A DNA stretch of 64,000 bases from positions 495,947 to 559,946 of the forward strand of contig MU006102.1 of the NCBI GenBank assembly GCA_010093705.1, given 5' to 3'. The position numbers were made by a program, and so were the translations under genes. The DNA is from Patellaria atrata CBS 101060. Taxonomy: Eukaryota > Ascomycota > Dothideomycetes > Patellariales > Patellariaceae. The notes below the pieces were generated by a model. That model was given only the letters and a program-made list of their open reading frames with translations. It made no database searches and was not told the DNA's origin. Each line of letters begins with the position of its first letter. Position 1 is the first letter of the stretch. Positions 20,483 through 31,055 of this stretch are shown piece after piece.

Positions 20483-22228
20483 ATGGGTACCCTAACTGCC
20501 AACCTACCGCGTCTGGAGGATCATTGCCCGCACAAGCTTCCCACATCTTGTCGCTTGACAGCTACTCCACGATGCTGTGCTTGTGATGATAAACGACCAC
20601 ATTCATCTTCATACCGCATCTATATCGACGGTGTTGGTTTCGTCCCTCGTGGAACCAGGTGGCAAAACTATTGTTGGTTCTGCAGTGGTACGTCCTTCTG
20701 CTCTCATTCTATATCTGCACCCATATTAACATAGCTTTCAAGAGTTCTGGAGCAACCGTTTAGCTGCATGCAATCCTCCCTTACTAGCATCGGACACAAG
20801 GATACCTGAGGTACCAGACCAGACCGCGTTTCTGGAAAGGTGGTTCGAGTTTCACCAAGGATTCCACATCGTCACCCGACAAGATGGAACGGAGGAGAGG
20901 ATTGCAGTACTGGGGGAATCTTTCAAAGACGTATCACCCGGATATCTCCCTAGAACTCTAGAAGAACTTAGGGGGGGGGCTATTGTTTCAGCTTCGCATC
21001 GTGATGGGAACGCTGGAGCCACGCGTGCCGTAAGCGAGGAAAACGCTGTCGAAACTTCTACCACGCTGGACGAAACTTTGGATAGTCTTCTAGCCGAAGC
21101 AAATTCTGAGGTTGAGAATAGATCCGGTATCAATCGTTCGGCTGGAGAACAAACCACTCAAACTCAATCCGTGCCTGAAAATGCTCCCGGGAGAGATATC
21201 ATGAGTAATGATATATCCCAACTGCTTATCGAGATCCAAATACTTAGTGATAGGATTCAGAGATTAGCAAACGATGTTAACACTGGAGGTCAGGAAATCT
21301 ATAGAGAGATGCTCGAAGGTTTAGCAGGCATAATTGAACGATTCTCTCCTTCCCAACAAACACCATCCCTCTCTGAACAGACGAGCGACAGATTGCAAGA
21401 GACGGGCCGTCGAGTGATCCCATCTCCGCCGCAAACCCTGATTGGAAGGCGTTGGGTCAATCGAATGCGTATACAGTATCCAATTGATGCTCATAGACCT
21501 CTCCAGGAAGTAGAAAGACAGACAAGGAGTACGCAGAATGCAGCTCTCGTGTATGGGACCCGGGAGGAAGTAGAAAGACAGGGGGAAAGTTACGAAAGTC
21601 CAATCACCGGTTTGTTCAATAGGGCCTGGGGTAGGTATCGTGAAGCTGAAGAGCAACGGGCACAGCCCGGTGGTTCAACAACGCATACTCCCAGACGCGT
21701 TTCAGCGTCACTCCAACGGACATACGGGTTTATCCCTGGACAATTTGGAGGGCCACGTATACCTGTATCCCGCGATAGTAACTTCGCAGAATATTTAGGG
21801 TTCATCGGGCAGAATCCTCGAAGCACGGTAGCTCAACCCACGAATGAAGATCTTGTCTCTACCTACGAGCCCAGGATTCCCGTTGTTCGATCCGTAGCCC
21901 CCACTGAACCTCGACCCAGTGGTCTTGATGACGATAACAATCGCCCAGAAGGCAAGACCGAGGAGGAGATGACGTTGAAGCTAGAGTGCAAGGTCTGTTA
22001 CACCCAGATTGCTAACATTGCTGTACTTCCGTGCGGACACATGGCTATGTGTCAATGGTGTGCTGACATCCATATTCCGGTCCGAGAGCACGATAAGACT
22101 GTTCCGCGCAATAAACAAGCCAAGTGCCCTATTTGCCGCGCGAAGGTGTCTAAGCGGGTATGTCAGCAATTGAACTAATTCGTAAATCTATACTGATACT
22201 GACCATTTAGGTTAAAATCCACGTCTGA
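20483..22228 (+). CDS. RING-finger protein, probable E3 ubiquitin ligase
   Basis: Three exons: 20483..20687, 20743..22157 and 22211..22228 (introns of 55 and 53 bp; donors GTACGT and GTATGT; branches TTAAC and CTGAC), giving about 545 residues. The N-terminus carries Cys pairs (PRCCACDD and NYCWFCSEFW) separated by a GFVPRGTRW segment, probably a small zinc-binding fold; the second pair is completed by the first splice junction. The middle is disordered and charged. The C-terminus is a C3HC4 RING like those of MUL1/IAP proteins: CKVCYTQIANIAVLPCGHMAMCQWC, then CPICRAKV. The last 18-bp exon gives VKIHV after the RING, where such domains usually end in a short hydrophobic strand. A run of nine G lies in exon 2 (20971-20979). 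The role as E3 ligase is inferred from the RING only. Confidence 0.85.
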
Positions 22229-22539
22229 TCCATATTAGCACTCACTTCATGGGTACGTACGGCAGCATGGATTAAATGAACTATATTATACCACCTAGAA
22301 TAAAGGGACAAGATAGAAGGGTTTGCATGGAAATGAAATATGAGTAATGAACATCACCAATGTGTACAATACCCGTTCTGTCGTATCCAACCTTGCTGCT
22401 TTTTAGTGAGCCTGACTAACGCGATCCGTATCATTGAGAACGACACAGATAACCGGAAGGTGGGTTCTATATTGAGATCTACTAGGGTAAGGGCACGTCT
22501 GTCCAATCCTATATCCGTATATTAATCTTCCCATTCCGT
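22229..22539. other. Convergent 3' spacer
   Basis: About 310 bp between the converging ends of the plus-strand RING gene and the minus-strand RING-H2 gene. Only short chance ORFs are seen. Confidence 0.5.
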
Positions 22540-23434
22540 TCAAATGTCATAGGAACCGGTACTCACCCACGTTAGATTATTTGCAGTACTAGCATCTTCG
22601 TTCCACTCCTACTTATGTGTTAACACCGTATACAAAATGGAAGATTGTATAGGTACTTACTGGATTTAGGAATGGCGGCAAAGGAGGACTCGGCGGCAGA
22701 TCTTCTAGCATAGAAAAGTTGTACTCCCTTCTGCAGAGCGGGCAATACTCTCTGCTCTCGAGCTCCACCTTCATACATTCGAAGTCGTAGGCATGTTGGC
22801 AGTCCGGCATCACGACCTCCATCCCTTCTTCCCAAGGGGTCCAGCACCGTAAACATTTATTCTCCCTCATTTGTGGAATATCCTTTTCTTTAAGCTTCAC
22901 GCTGTACGCGCGTACAATATCAGATGTTGTCAACTCTAAGGGCTCTGATCTCTTCTCTGGCCGTTGGACATAAGGACCAAGTTTATCGTCTACCAAATTA
23001 CATATCTCCTCGATTATCGGTACCGTATCCACGAATTTCCAATCGTCTGAGGCCTCTGGCCTAATCTCGGTTGCTTCTTCGTCAACGATATCATGGCCAC
23101 CTTCTTCCCCGTGAGTGGGAAGCGCTTCAGCTTTTACGCTTTCCGAACTTTCAATGAAGAGGCCCTCAAATTGCCCAAGGATCTCGTCTTCGGATAGAGC
23201 TACCTCGTGCTCGGATACTTGCTGCGGATCGACCGTCCATAGAGCTGGTAGTCCGTTTTCCTTTTCCTCAGCCTCTAGAAGGATGGAAAGGATTGACTTC
23301 GTCTGCTGGTAAGGATTCACGATCTGCCTCCGCCGTACTGAGTCCGTTACTCCCGTTGTCGGATCCACCACCTCCAGTCTAGAAGCACGTTCACCTCCAG
23401 TCTCATTGGGTTCGTTGGTGGCTGTCATAGCCAT
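22540..23434 (-). CDS. RING-H2 finger protein
   Basis: Proposed exons on the minus strand: 23434..22661 and 22608..22540, with a 52-bp intron (GTAAGT donor, TTAAC branch), about 280 residues. The first two thirds are acidic and probably disordered. Near the end is a RING of the C-x2-C-x(n)-C-x-H-x(n)-C-x2-C type: CLRCWTPWEEG, PDCQHAYDFEC and CPLCRREY, followed by Pro-rich PPSPPLPPFLNP. The second exon adds EWNEDASTANNLTWVS. The start ATG lies only seven bases past the stop of the next ORF upstream and in the same frame, so this may be the C-terminal half of one longer protein (see 23441..24118). A function in ubiquitin transfer is inferred from the RING. Confidence 0.65.
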
Positions 23435-23440
23435 CAGTTC

Positions 23441-24118
23441 TTACTCACGTAAAGATGTTAGGCAGTAGGTGGACGTACCGTGAGCTCTAATAGCCCGATC
23501 CCACCAAATGTCTTTCATCACGTCCATACAGTATGCGGAGGTGCGCTTATTAGATTTAGAGGAGCCCGTCGGATCTGGTACTAAACCGTCGTCTTTCAGA
23601 ACCCGACGCATGAGCCATACCATTTGGTCCCGTATCAGGGAAATATCTTGTTGTGACAGGCCGACCTTATGGGCATCTTGATCTTTACCATTACAATGTG
23701 GTCGAGCCGCCCATGCTGATACTCGTATCTTCTTTTCACTGAGAAGTTTCGCTCCAAAGACGAAATCATCAACCCAGTTAATTATGGGGGCCGGCCCCTC
23801 CCTTGGGATGAATGGACGGGGCTCGTAACCCTTCTCTTTGAGGTACGCGTTCATAATGGAGAAACGCCATTCCAAAATCTCGATATTACGCCCACCGCGG
23901 AACCATTGCTGAAGTTGTTCCCAGTCGGACCTTGCTATATCCTCGCCGAAACAATAAGGACAGAGAATGCCCTCCATTGTGATTGGATGTAAAATTTCTC
24001 TGTGTGCCGAGAAGAAGAACGACTCCCCAAAGCGCGTGTAATGTGTGTCACAGTGAGGGCAAAGCAGGCCATCGAGGCAGAAATGACAATCTAGCGGCTC
24101 TAGTGTTGACGCGGCCAT
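23441..24118 (-). CDS. Zinc-binding Cys-rich protein, possibly N-terminal half of the RING protein
   Basis: The longer frame begins at 24262, but the ATG at 24118 (MAASTLEPLDCHFC) is preferred because the Cys-rich domain starts there; this gives about 225 residues. Pairs CHFC, CPHC and CPYC with nearby His (HREILHP) suggest a compact zinc-binding fold, followed by a conserved-looking WRFSIMNAYLKEKGYEPRPF. I cannot name the family. The frame ends at TAA 23443-23441, but the sequence there is GTGAGTAAG, a good splice donor that contains the stop. The next ORF starts seven bases on in the same frame, so splicing may fuse the two. Candidate acceptors that keep the frame would give introns of 27, 54 or about 100 bp; none is clearly best. 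Confidence 0.6.
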   Translation of the reverse strand: MAASTLEPLDCHFCLDGLLCPHCDTHYTRFGESFFFSAHREILHPITMEGILCPYCFGEDIARSDWEQLQQWFRGGRNIEILEWRFSIMNAYLKEKGYEPRPFIPREGPAPIINWVDDFVFGAKLLSEKKIRVSAWAARPHCNGKDQDAHKVGLSQQDISLIRDQMVWLMRRVLKDDGLVPDPTGSSKSNKRTSAYCMDVMKDIWWDRAIRAHGTSTYCLTSLRE

Positions 24119-27100
24119 CGTAATGATATTGACATGTGTGTCAAGATAATCGTACTGGTTTGCTGCTGACGGAACAAAACAAAAGAAGGAAGCTCTAGTC
24201 AGAAAAGATATTTGTAAATGTGGGGTGGGGAGAGGTGGTAGGTGTAGGCGTTGCTCTCCCAACCCAGATGTCGGTCAAAAACACGATCACGATCCGTTAT
24301 GTCGGTTTGCCAAGAGGAAAGAGCTACGTCCCAGGGTCCAGCCAGTAGGGGCGGGTTGTGAAAGGCAGGAGTCAGGTACTTTAGAACTACTGCGGCTGCA
24401 AGAGGACCTCTAGGAATAGTAGGGGCAGCTGCAGCGCTATACACAATACAACAGTCGAGTCCATGGAGAACCTCTGTGCGCGCGGATATTGTACGATTCC
24501 CCGTAATGGAGAGGATAATGCTTTCTCAAGTAAGGCCTCTTCTTGAGCTGTCTACGTACCTACCAACTCAGAGAACCAAGTCATCATACATACAGCATAC
24601 AAGCTGAATCTGCGGACGTTTCCTGCCTTCTAATGCACTCACAATGTTCAAAGCTCTTTGCATTGTAAAGAACCGCGCTCCACCTTTCGGAGGCGCTCCT
24701 ATGCACGAATGTCTCTTCTGTTCCTGGAGACTGGCCAGTTCTGCTCCATCACGACCATACACGCAATCACCGCATCATATCCTCATCCTAAGTCTATCAC
24801 ACTCCAGGCTTCTTCATACAAGGCCAACACTTCCTTCTGTCATGCTATTAACCTCATTTAGCCCTGAGGTCAACCTAGATAGAAGAGATATCCTGATTAT
24901 AACCGTCATAGCAGCACAGACATTTGGATAATCTAGGTTGTTTCTCGCTCCAAAGCGCTGACGATAGCACAGCATATGGTGAGTGATAGATAGACCAAGG
25001 ATGCACACAACAAAGGCCTATGGGATTCCTTGTTCGCTGACTCATATACTAGAATGTGACTGTAGTAGAACAATGCATACGAATAGACAATGAGATCCTT
25101 GAATGTTGAAGAGATGGTTGGACTCTAACGAAATTAGGGGGAGATCCGCTGGAGTAGCTACCCACTCCGAAGTCTCAGAGCCTCGAGTAAATCGTAGATA
25201 CTGGTCAACCTGCTTTGGAAACTAGCTGGGATGTAGCTTCTATCACCAACGTAGGAATCATTTCTAGCAGATTTGTATCCTGTAGGGCCGTGGGAAAAGA
25301 CTACTCCTCCCCCCTATTACCCGATATCTTAGCGACGAAAATACGCCGTGGGATGTCAAGTAAGAAATAAGATTACACCGATTTATTGATCAACCTGCCG
25401 TCCCCAGTGGCCTACGGAATAGGGATTCGTCCAGTTGTTAGATCGGCCTGGAATCACTAGGGTAGTATACATGAATGCAACCCGAGAAACGAGTATCAAG
25501 CATGGGAAATTGAGAAGCAGGATGCTCGAGGTACTTCTCAGTCACTTCTAAGTTTGTGGGATTCGAAACTCCAAGGGAACATCCATCTTCTGACTTGGAA
25601 GCGTTATAGAGGGATAGAGTAAATTTTGAGAGAGACGGGTGTGTAGGACATCATACTCATAGATATCTGATCTTGATCCAGCAGTCCTAAAAATTTCTCA
25701 ATTTCAAATAACACTTCCATATCCCCTCGCATCCTCTCCGCACTTTACGTTCTGCATACCTTTTCAATCAACTTAAGTACACAAACTCTCCAACATCTCT
25801 CTCACAGTCAAACCATAACTCTTCTATCGCCCTAAACCACGCCATTAGCATCATTCCACGCAGCTCCACCCTTCCGCCTTCCCCACCCGGCTACCACCAA
25901 CCCCTTCAAATCTCAGGCATCCAAAACCTCTAATACACTTTCTACCCACCCATCGCATTCCCTACAATCATATACCACGCTAGCCCTAATCCCAACCTCT
26001 CTACCATAAATTTAGCACCCCAATACCGAAAATACCAAATTCGATAGTATCATAGCAATCCCGCAGTTAGAAAATTAACTCCTGTGATTTTGACCCTGGA
26101 ATACCTGATATGAGAGAGTGCTGGTAAAGAATGGTAGGGCTCCTGTTACCGTCTCTTGGTGCTCATGTGGCTCTTGATATACCTCGCACAAGACTCGAAA
26201 TGTATGTAGTGCTGAATACCGATTGGGAAATTGGATTTCATCTTGAGCATCTATGGGCTATTGATGCCAGACTCGACCGATCTGATACCGAGGTTGACTG
26301 TTACAGTTGGTTGCCCAGGCAACAGATAGGATGGGTGGAGGGAAGCAAGTAGGAACGTTTAGGGGGGAATGAACTGGGGTGTTTGAAGATTTGGACAGAG
26401 GTGTGGGTTGGTACTATCGTATATATACGCGAAGGTTATGTGAGACCGAGCAATATGATGGGCTATTCAGTAGATGTAGATATCTACTGATCATACCAGT
26501 AATGCCATTACCAGTCCTGCTTCGATATAGATCAAGTTCGCCTTCCCATCTCAGCTTGATAATCCAAAAATAAAAAATAAAAAGAATTAAGAACTAAATA
26601 ATAATGGGCAGATAGCGTAGTTAGGAAAAATTTAAAAAAAAAAAAGGGAAAATTGACACAGCAATAAAAAGAGTCGAACCCAGGTGACGTTTAAGTCAAC
26701 TGTGACGGCACTGCAGGTAGACGAAGTACTTGCCTACTCAGTCACATGCCCGAGTTCGATGGAAGAAGAAGTGGTTGAGAGTGCTTGTGAATTGCAAGCT
26801 GGGAGGGCAGTCACTCGTGGTTTTGCTTCCTTCCCTTTTTAGTCCCCCCCTATTTTTTGCTAACTTTTCACACTTTTGGCACCGCGAATTCTTACTACTG
26901 TATCTCGCCTTTTTCTTCTTTTCATGTTTGAACAATAGAATAAGCGAGGCCGCGATCAAAACGCCCGGAAGACCTCCTTTTCATTTGATTTTGGGGGGGG
27001 GGGGATTCCTTTTCCGGTTATGGTATTTGAGGATTTGAGGGAGAAGAGGACGCAACGCTATTTGCGTCGGAGGATTATCTGGATAGGTTATTTACCGGGT

Positions 27101-27276
27101 TACCTTAGATATAATGGTATCTTTGTTTCATCTGGTATATGTGAGATATTATCTACACAAAACTATGAAAGAGGTACATTGAGGTGACAGGAAACTCAGT
27201 GAAACGGTTATTTCAGAAAGGAGATATGTACATATGATATCTTCACCACTTTCCAGCCGATCCCCTCGCTTTCCCA
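24119..27276. other. Three-kilobase ORF-poor region
   Basis: No gene is supported. Short ORFs (for example 24199..24444 minus and 26131..26352 plus) show no motif. It contains a C/T-rich, G-poor block at about 25700-26040, an A-rich block at 26565-26645, a copy of a tRNA-like repeat (26640..26777) and a run of 12 G at 26993-27004. Confidence 0.5.
26640..26777 (-). repeat. tRNA-like repeat element, copy A
   Basis: Read on the minus strand, this copy shares a long core with the element at 33855..34000: an identical GAACTCGGGCATGTG, an A-box-like TGACTGAGTAGG (26732-26744), CGTCTACCTGCAGTGCCGTCACAG and a B-box-like GGGTTCGACTC (26671-26682), then a T-rich tail that could end Pol III transcription. 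No complete tRNA cloverleaf forms, as the acceptor stem does not close. It looks like a tRNA-derived SINE-type element or a degenerate tRNA. Confidence 0.6.
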
Positions 27277-28229
27277 TTATATCGCCCCTAATTCTTTCAG
27301 CTTCCTGATCATACCATCCACATCCTCCACCTTCCCACCCCCCTGCCGTGGCGGCGGCTCCCTCACCTCCACAGTCTTCAACCTCCTCTTTACATCCCCC
27401 TCGCCGATATAATCCCCGACATTCTTCTTCTCGAGCGGTTTCTTCTTCGCCTTCATGATATTCGGCAGACTCGCATACCTCGGCTCATTCAATCTCAAAT
27501 CCGTCGTAACAACCGCTGGTAACTTCAACTTCAACGTCTCAACACCGCCATCGACCTCACGAGTCACCATAATCTCGTCCGCAGAGCCAACCTTAACAGT
27601 CGCCGCTTGCGTCGCCTGCGTCCACCCTAACAGACCCGCAAGCATGGGCCCCGTCTGCGCAGCATCATCATCAATACTCTGTTTTCCCAAAAATACGAGA
27701 TTCACCTTCTCGGCCTCGACGACCTTCGCGAGAATCTTCGCCACCGTCAGCGGTTCTAAGCTTTCCATGCCTTCGCCATCGTGTTGGATGTGGACGCCTT
27801 TGTCCGCGCCCATAGCCAATGCGGTCCGTAGGACGTCTTGGGACTTGGCGGGGCCGACGGAGACGCTGGTGATGGTTTCGACGGGAATCGGGGATTGTTT
27901 CTTCGCATGACGTTCACGGAGGCGTACTGCCTCTTCGACGGAGAGCTCGTCGAAAGGGTTCATACTGTGTTTTACGCCCGTGGTCTCGATGCCGGTGTTG
28001 GATTTAGAGACGCGGGGTTTGACCTGGAGAAAGGGGTTAGCTTTGAGTCGTCTAGAGAGTGTATAAGGACCAAACTAAGATCATTGAAAAGAGGAATGAT
28101 TTTTCAGTTTCATTCTTAGACTTTGCAATACTGTAATCCATTCCTGGCTGGGATTGCGGGATTGCGGAGGGAGCTTACAGCATAGTCTATGACTCGTTTC
28201 ACGGGTACGAGGATACGGAGCGCTGACAT
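27277..28229 (-). CDS. ETFB: Electron transfer flavoprotein beta subunit
   Basis: ETF-beta pairs with ETF-alpha in the mitochondrial matrix and passes electrons from acyl-CoA and other dehydrogenases to ETF-ubiquinone oxidoreductase. Two exons on the minus strand: 28229..28179 and 28023..27277, with an unusually long 155-bp intron (GTAAGC donor), about 265 residues. Exon 1 gives MSALRILVPVKRVIDYA, and the junction reads on as VKPRVSKSNTG and GVKHSMNPFDELSVEEAVRL, matching the family without a gap. The family signature region is present (VTTDLRLNEPRYASLPNIMKAKKK). The end is Lys-rich. Targeting is presumably internal, as in other ETF-beta proteins, since no classical presequence is seen. The longest simple ORF starts at the internal MNPFDE and would lose about 37 residues. 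Confidence 0.95.
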
Positions 28230-28924
28230 TGTGATCGGATTTCAATTATTATTCAGCTTTTAAGGGATTCGTTCTCTCTAGAGGAAACAATGGCAGCGTA
28301 CAGTTGAGAAATCGGAGGTGATGCTCTGTCATCGGCTAGAGCAGAGGTTGAAGAAAAGCTCGGGATTCGGTTGATAAGATCCCCACTCTAGTAAGGTCCG
28401 GTAACTTGGAGACGGAAGAGCCGCAATTTCGATAAGGAGACGATTAAAAGCAACAAGGATGGGTTTAATATCAATTTTAAGTCTCAAGTTCGAATTCAAA
28501 TACTGCCATCACGTTGTGTATCATTACAATTCTAACATCCATTTTAGACGCCCCGCCCGTCTAAGCAATAAAAGTACATATATCCATTCATTGTTCAGAA
28601 AAGGGGATCGAGTCATAAAAGCCTCAGTATAGGCGGGAATCAAAATAAAAGATTGGAAGCCATAGGTAGTAAAACAAAATCAGCTCCGTCCTGCGGCGCA
28701 TAGACGAAAAAAGGAGATCTTAATCGCCCATGCTTTGCAAGAAATCAGAGCCATTCCACCCGCCCATTTTTTTTTGTTTTCGCTACAACTCCATGAAAAA
28801 GAAGAGAACGTGATGTGTTAAGGGCATTATTGAATGCTTCTGGATTGGTTACTGCAAGCTGCTAACTTGATACGATTGCCACCTCCTTCCATCAACTGAA
28901 CATCAATGAAGTAGGACGTGTGGC
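28230..28924. other. Intergenic, no gene seen
   Basis: About 700 bp holding the ETF-beta promoter and the 3' side of the RNA-binding protein gene. A T-run lies near 28768-28776. No supported ORF. Confidence 0.5.
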
Positions 28925-30250
28925 TTAGGCATTGGAGCCAGCAGGGAGGCTACCAGAACCCTCCGCAGTGGATGGAGCACCATCAGTGGTCTCAGGGGCA
29001 CCTTCAATAGGAGCATTGGGGTCATGGTCCTCCTTACCAGGGCTATCGATGGCTACCTTGACGGCGATCTCACGGCCCTCAATTTCCTTACCGTTCATCT
29101 CATCGCAAGCCTTCTTCTGCATTTCCTCAGAAGCCAAAGTGACGAAACCGAAACCACGCCCCTTGCGGGGCTCATTGCGGGCTTGAAGCTTCTTGACCAT
29201 GAAACGAGGGATAGGACGAAGGGCGATCTTGGCTGAAGTTGCCTGGTAGCCCTTGAAGAGTTCCAACAGCTACGACAGTTAGCTAATTTCACAACTGAAC
29301 AAGGAACCATTCATTTACCTTTTCCTCAGTGAGATCATAGGGGAGGTTAGCGACCATAACCTTGGTTGTAGATGGAACACCATCCTCGGGAGGTCCACGT
29401 TGCTTGCGCTCCCTAAGAGCAGGGGACTTGCCGGTCTTGGATGGATCGGCCGTCATAATTCCAACAGTGCCCTTTTCAGCCGTGAGTGCTTGATTCGTAG
29501 TCTCAGTAAGAGGGAGAACTTGGCCAGGTACATTTGTAGGGGCATCAGCTGCGGGAGCTTCCTCAGTAGCGGGAGCTTCTCCGCCTTCAGCATTTTCCTT
29601 GCGACCCTATATTCTTGTCAGAATTTCCATGCAAACTTCTAATGTAGATAATACTTACACGGCCTCCACGGTTAGAACGGCCACCGCGGCCGCGACCACG
29701 TCCACCACGACCCCGGGTGGATTTGGTCCTCTTGGGTTCCCCGTTGGTACCCTCAGCGCCGGCTTCATGTGCCTCGGGTTTACGAGCAAGTTGAATGGAA
29801 ACCTTGCGGTCAAGGATGGACTTGCCATTCAACTCAGTGATCGCACGGTCGGCCTCAGATGGGGTAGAGAGATCAACGAAGGCATAGCCGACGGGACGGG
29901 TGGTGCGTGGGTTTGTAGGAATAGAGGTAGACTCACTGCAAAACGATGAATCAGTAAATGTCCAGTCATGCCACCTCCTGAGTCATAAGGATGCAATGTT
30001 GGGTGCAAACTTACACCAAGTAGTCCTTGAAAAATTCCTTCAACTCCCCCTCGGTGGTCGCATACGCGAGATTCCCAATGTAAAGTCTCCTACCCTCGGC
30101 GGCACTGGCAATGACAGCTGGATTCTCAGCTGCATTGATAGGAGTGTCGCCTCCAGCACCAACGTTGGCACCTTCTGCGGTACCAGTGGGCTCATTGAGG
30201 GTAGTGTTTGCCAACTGGGCGGTAGCACTGTCGACAGCAGCGGCGGACAT
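28925..30250 (-). CDS. Two-RRM RNA-binding protein with RGG box
   Basis: Four exons on the minus strand: 30250..30015, 29935..29659, 29606..29319 and 29269..28925 (introns of 79, 52 and 49 bp with GTAAGT/GTAAAT donors), giving about 381 residues. RRM1 (about 54-135) has RNP2 LYIGNL and RNP1 VGYAFVDL; the first intron falls inside this domain. A GRGGRGRGRGGRSNRGGRGR segment follows, an RGG box for RNA binding and arginine methylation. RRM2 (about 235-335) has VMVANLPYD and GRGFGFVTL, with the third intron between them. The C-terminus is acidic and Ala/Ser-rich. The annotation as an RNP-domain protein is secure; the precise target, such as ribosome biogenesis or mRNA, is unknown. All junctions keep phase and restore the RRM folds. 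Confidence 0.92.
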
Positions 30251-31055
30251 GATGATTGTAGTTTTTTGTTTGTTGATGACACGAGATGTGTTTTTTTAAA
30301 AAGATGTACTTCGGAGAATGAAGTACTTTGATACACGTGCTAAGATTGAGGAAACTGTGATTGTCCTGGGTAGAGCCTTGAGGTCTGCCTGCGAACGATG
30401 TTTGTACTTGGGGTTTTATGGTATTGTCGAGTACCGCCTGGATTGGTGGGATCTAGTTGACAAGAGGGAGGGAGTGGGTAGCTAAGAGCCCGAAAGTTGA
30501 GTGTTTTGGATGTGTTGATCAAAGGGTGATTCTCAAATTTGACGATGTGTTGTTGATGAAGAAGAAGAAAAGGAAGAGGAGGGCTACCTCCTTTAAAGGG
30601 CAGTAATAATTTTCGAAGAGGACAGCACGAAGCGAAGCGGAACTAAACCGGAAAGGGCAACTTAGGGGACCGTGCGGGCAGCAGCGACCCAGATGAGGCT
30701 CTTCCGCGCATGATGCACGTCAACCTGCTGCAAACCCCTTGACATGACTCGACATCAAAATTATATTACCGTATTAAGGTAAGGAGCATGTGATATTCAT
30801 GAGGAAAATAATAATCACTTTTATTTTCAATCTCTGTATTAAGGACAAGATATGTTGAATCATTTGTGAACGTCTGACTAAGAATTCGAGATAGAACTAC
30901 TACTTTTGATAGGACTTCCTCCAGGCAGCATATGATACCGATAGCGATACCGGAGGCTTAGGATAAGATCCAGAAGTATTTTATTGCTGTATATCCCGTA
31001 GATATTACTTGCAGCATCATTTCTTCCAACTGTTCAAGTACATCTTTCGTCTAAC
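30251..31055. other. Divergent promoter between RRM protein and TAH18
   Basis: About 800 bp shared upstream region. A purine-rich GAAGAAGAAGAAAAGGAAGAG tract at about 30556-30580 (pyrimidine-rich toward the RRM gene) lies upstream of the RRM gene start. No coding sequence. Confidence 0.5.

Noticed and set aside
25700-26040. C-rich block with CCCTAATCCC words suggesting telomere-like repeats
   Set aside because: The words are not arrayed in tandem, and the block has the mixed C/T/A composition of a fungal promoter.
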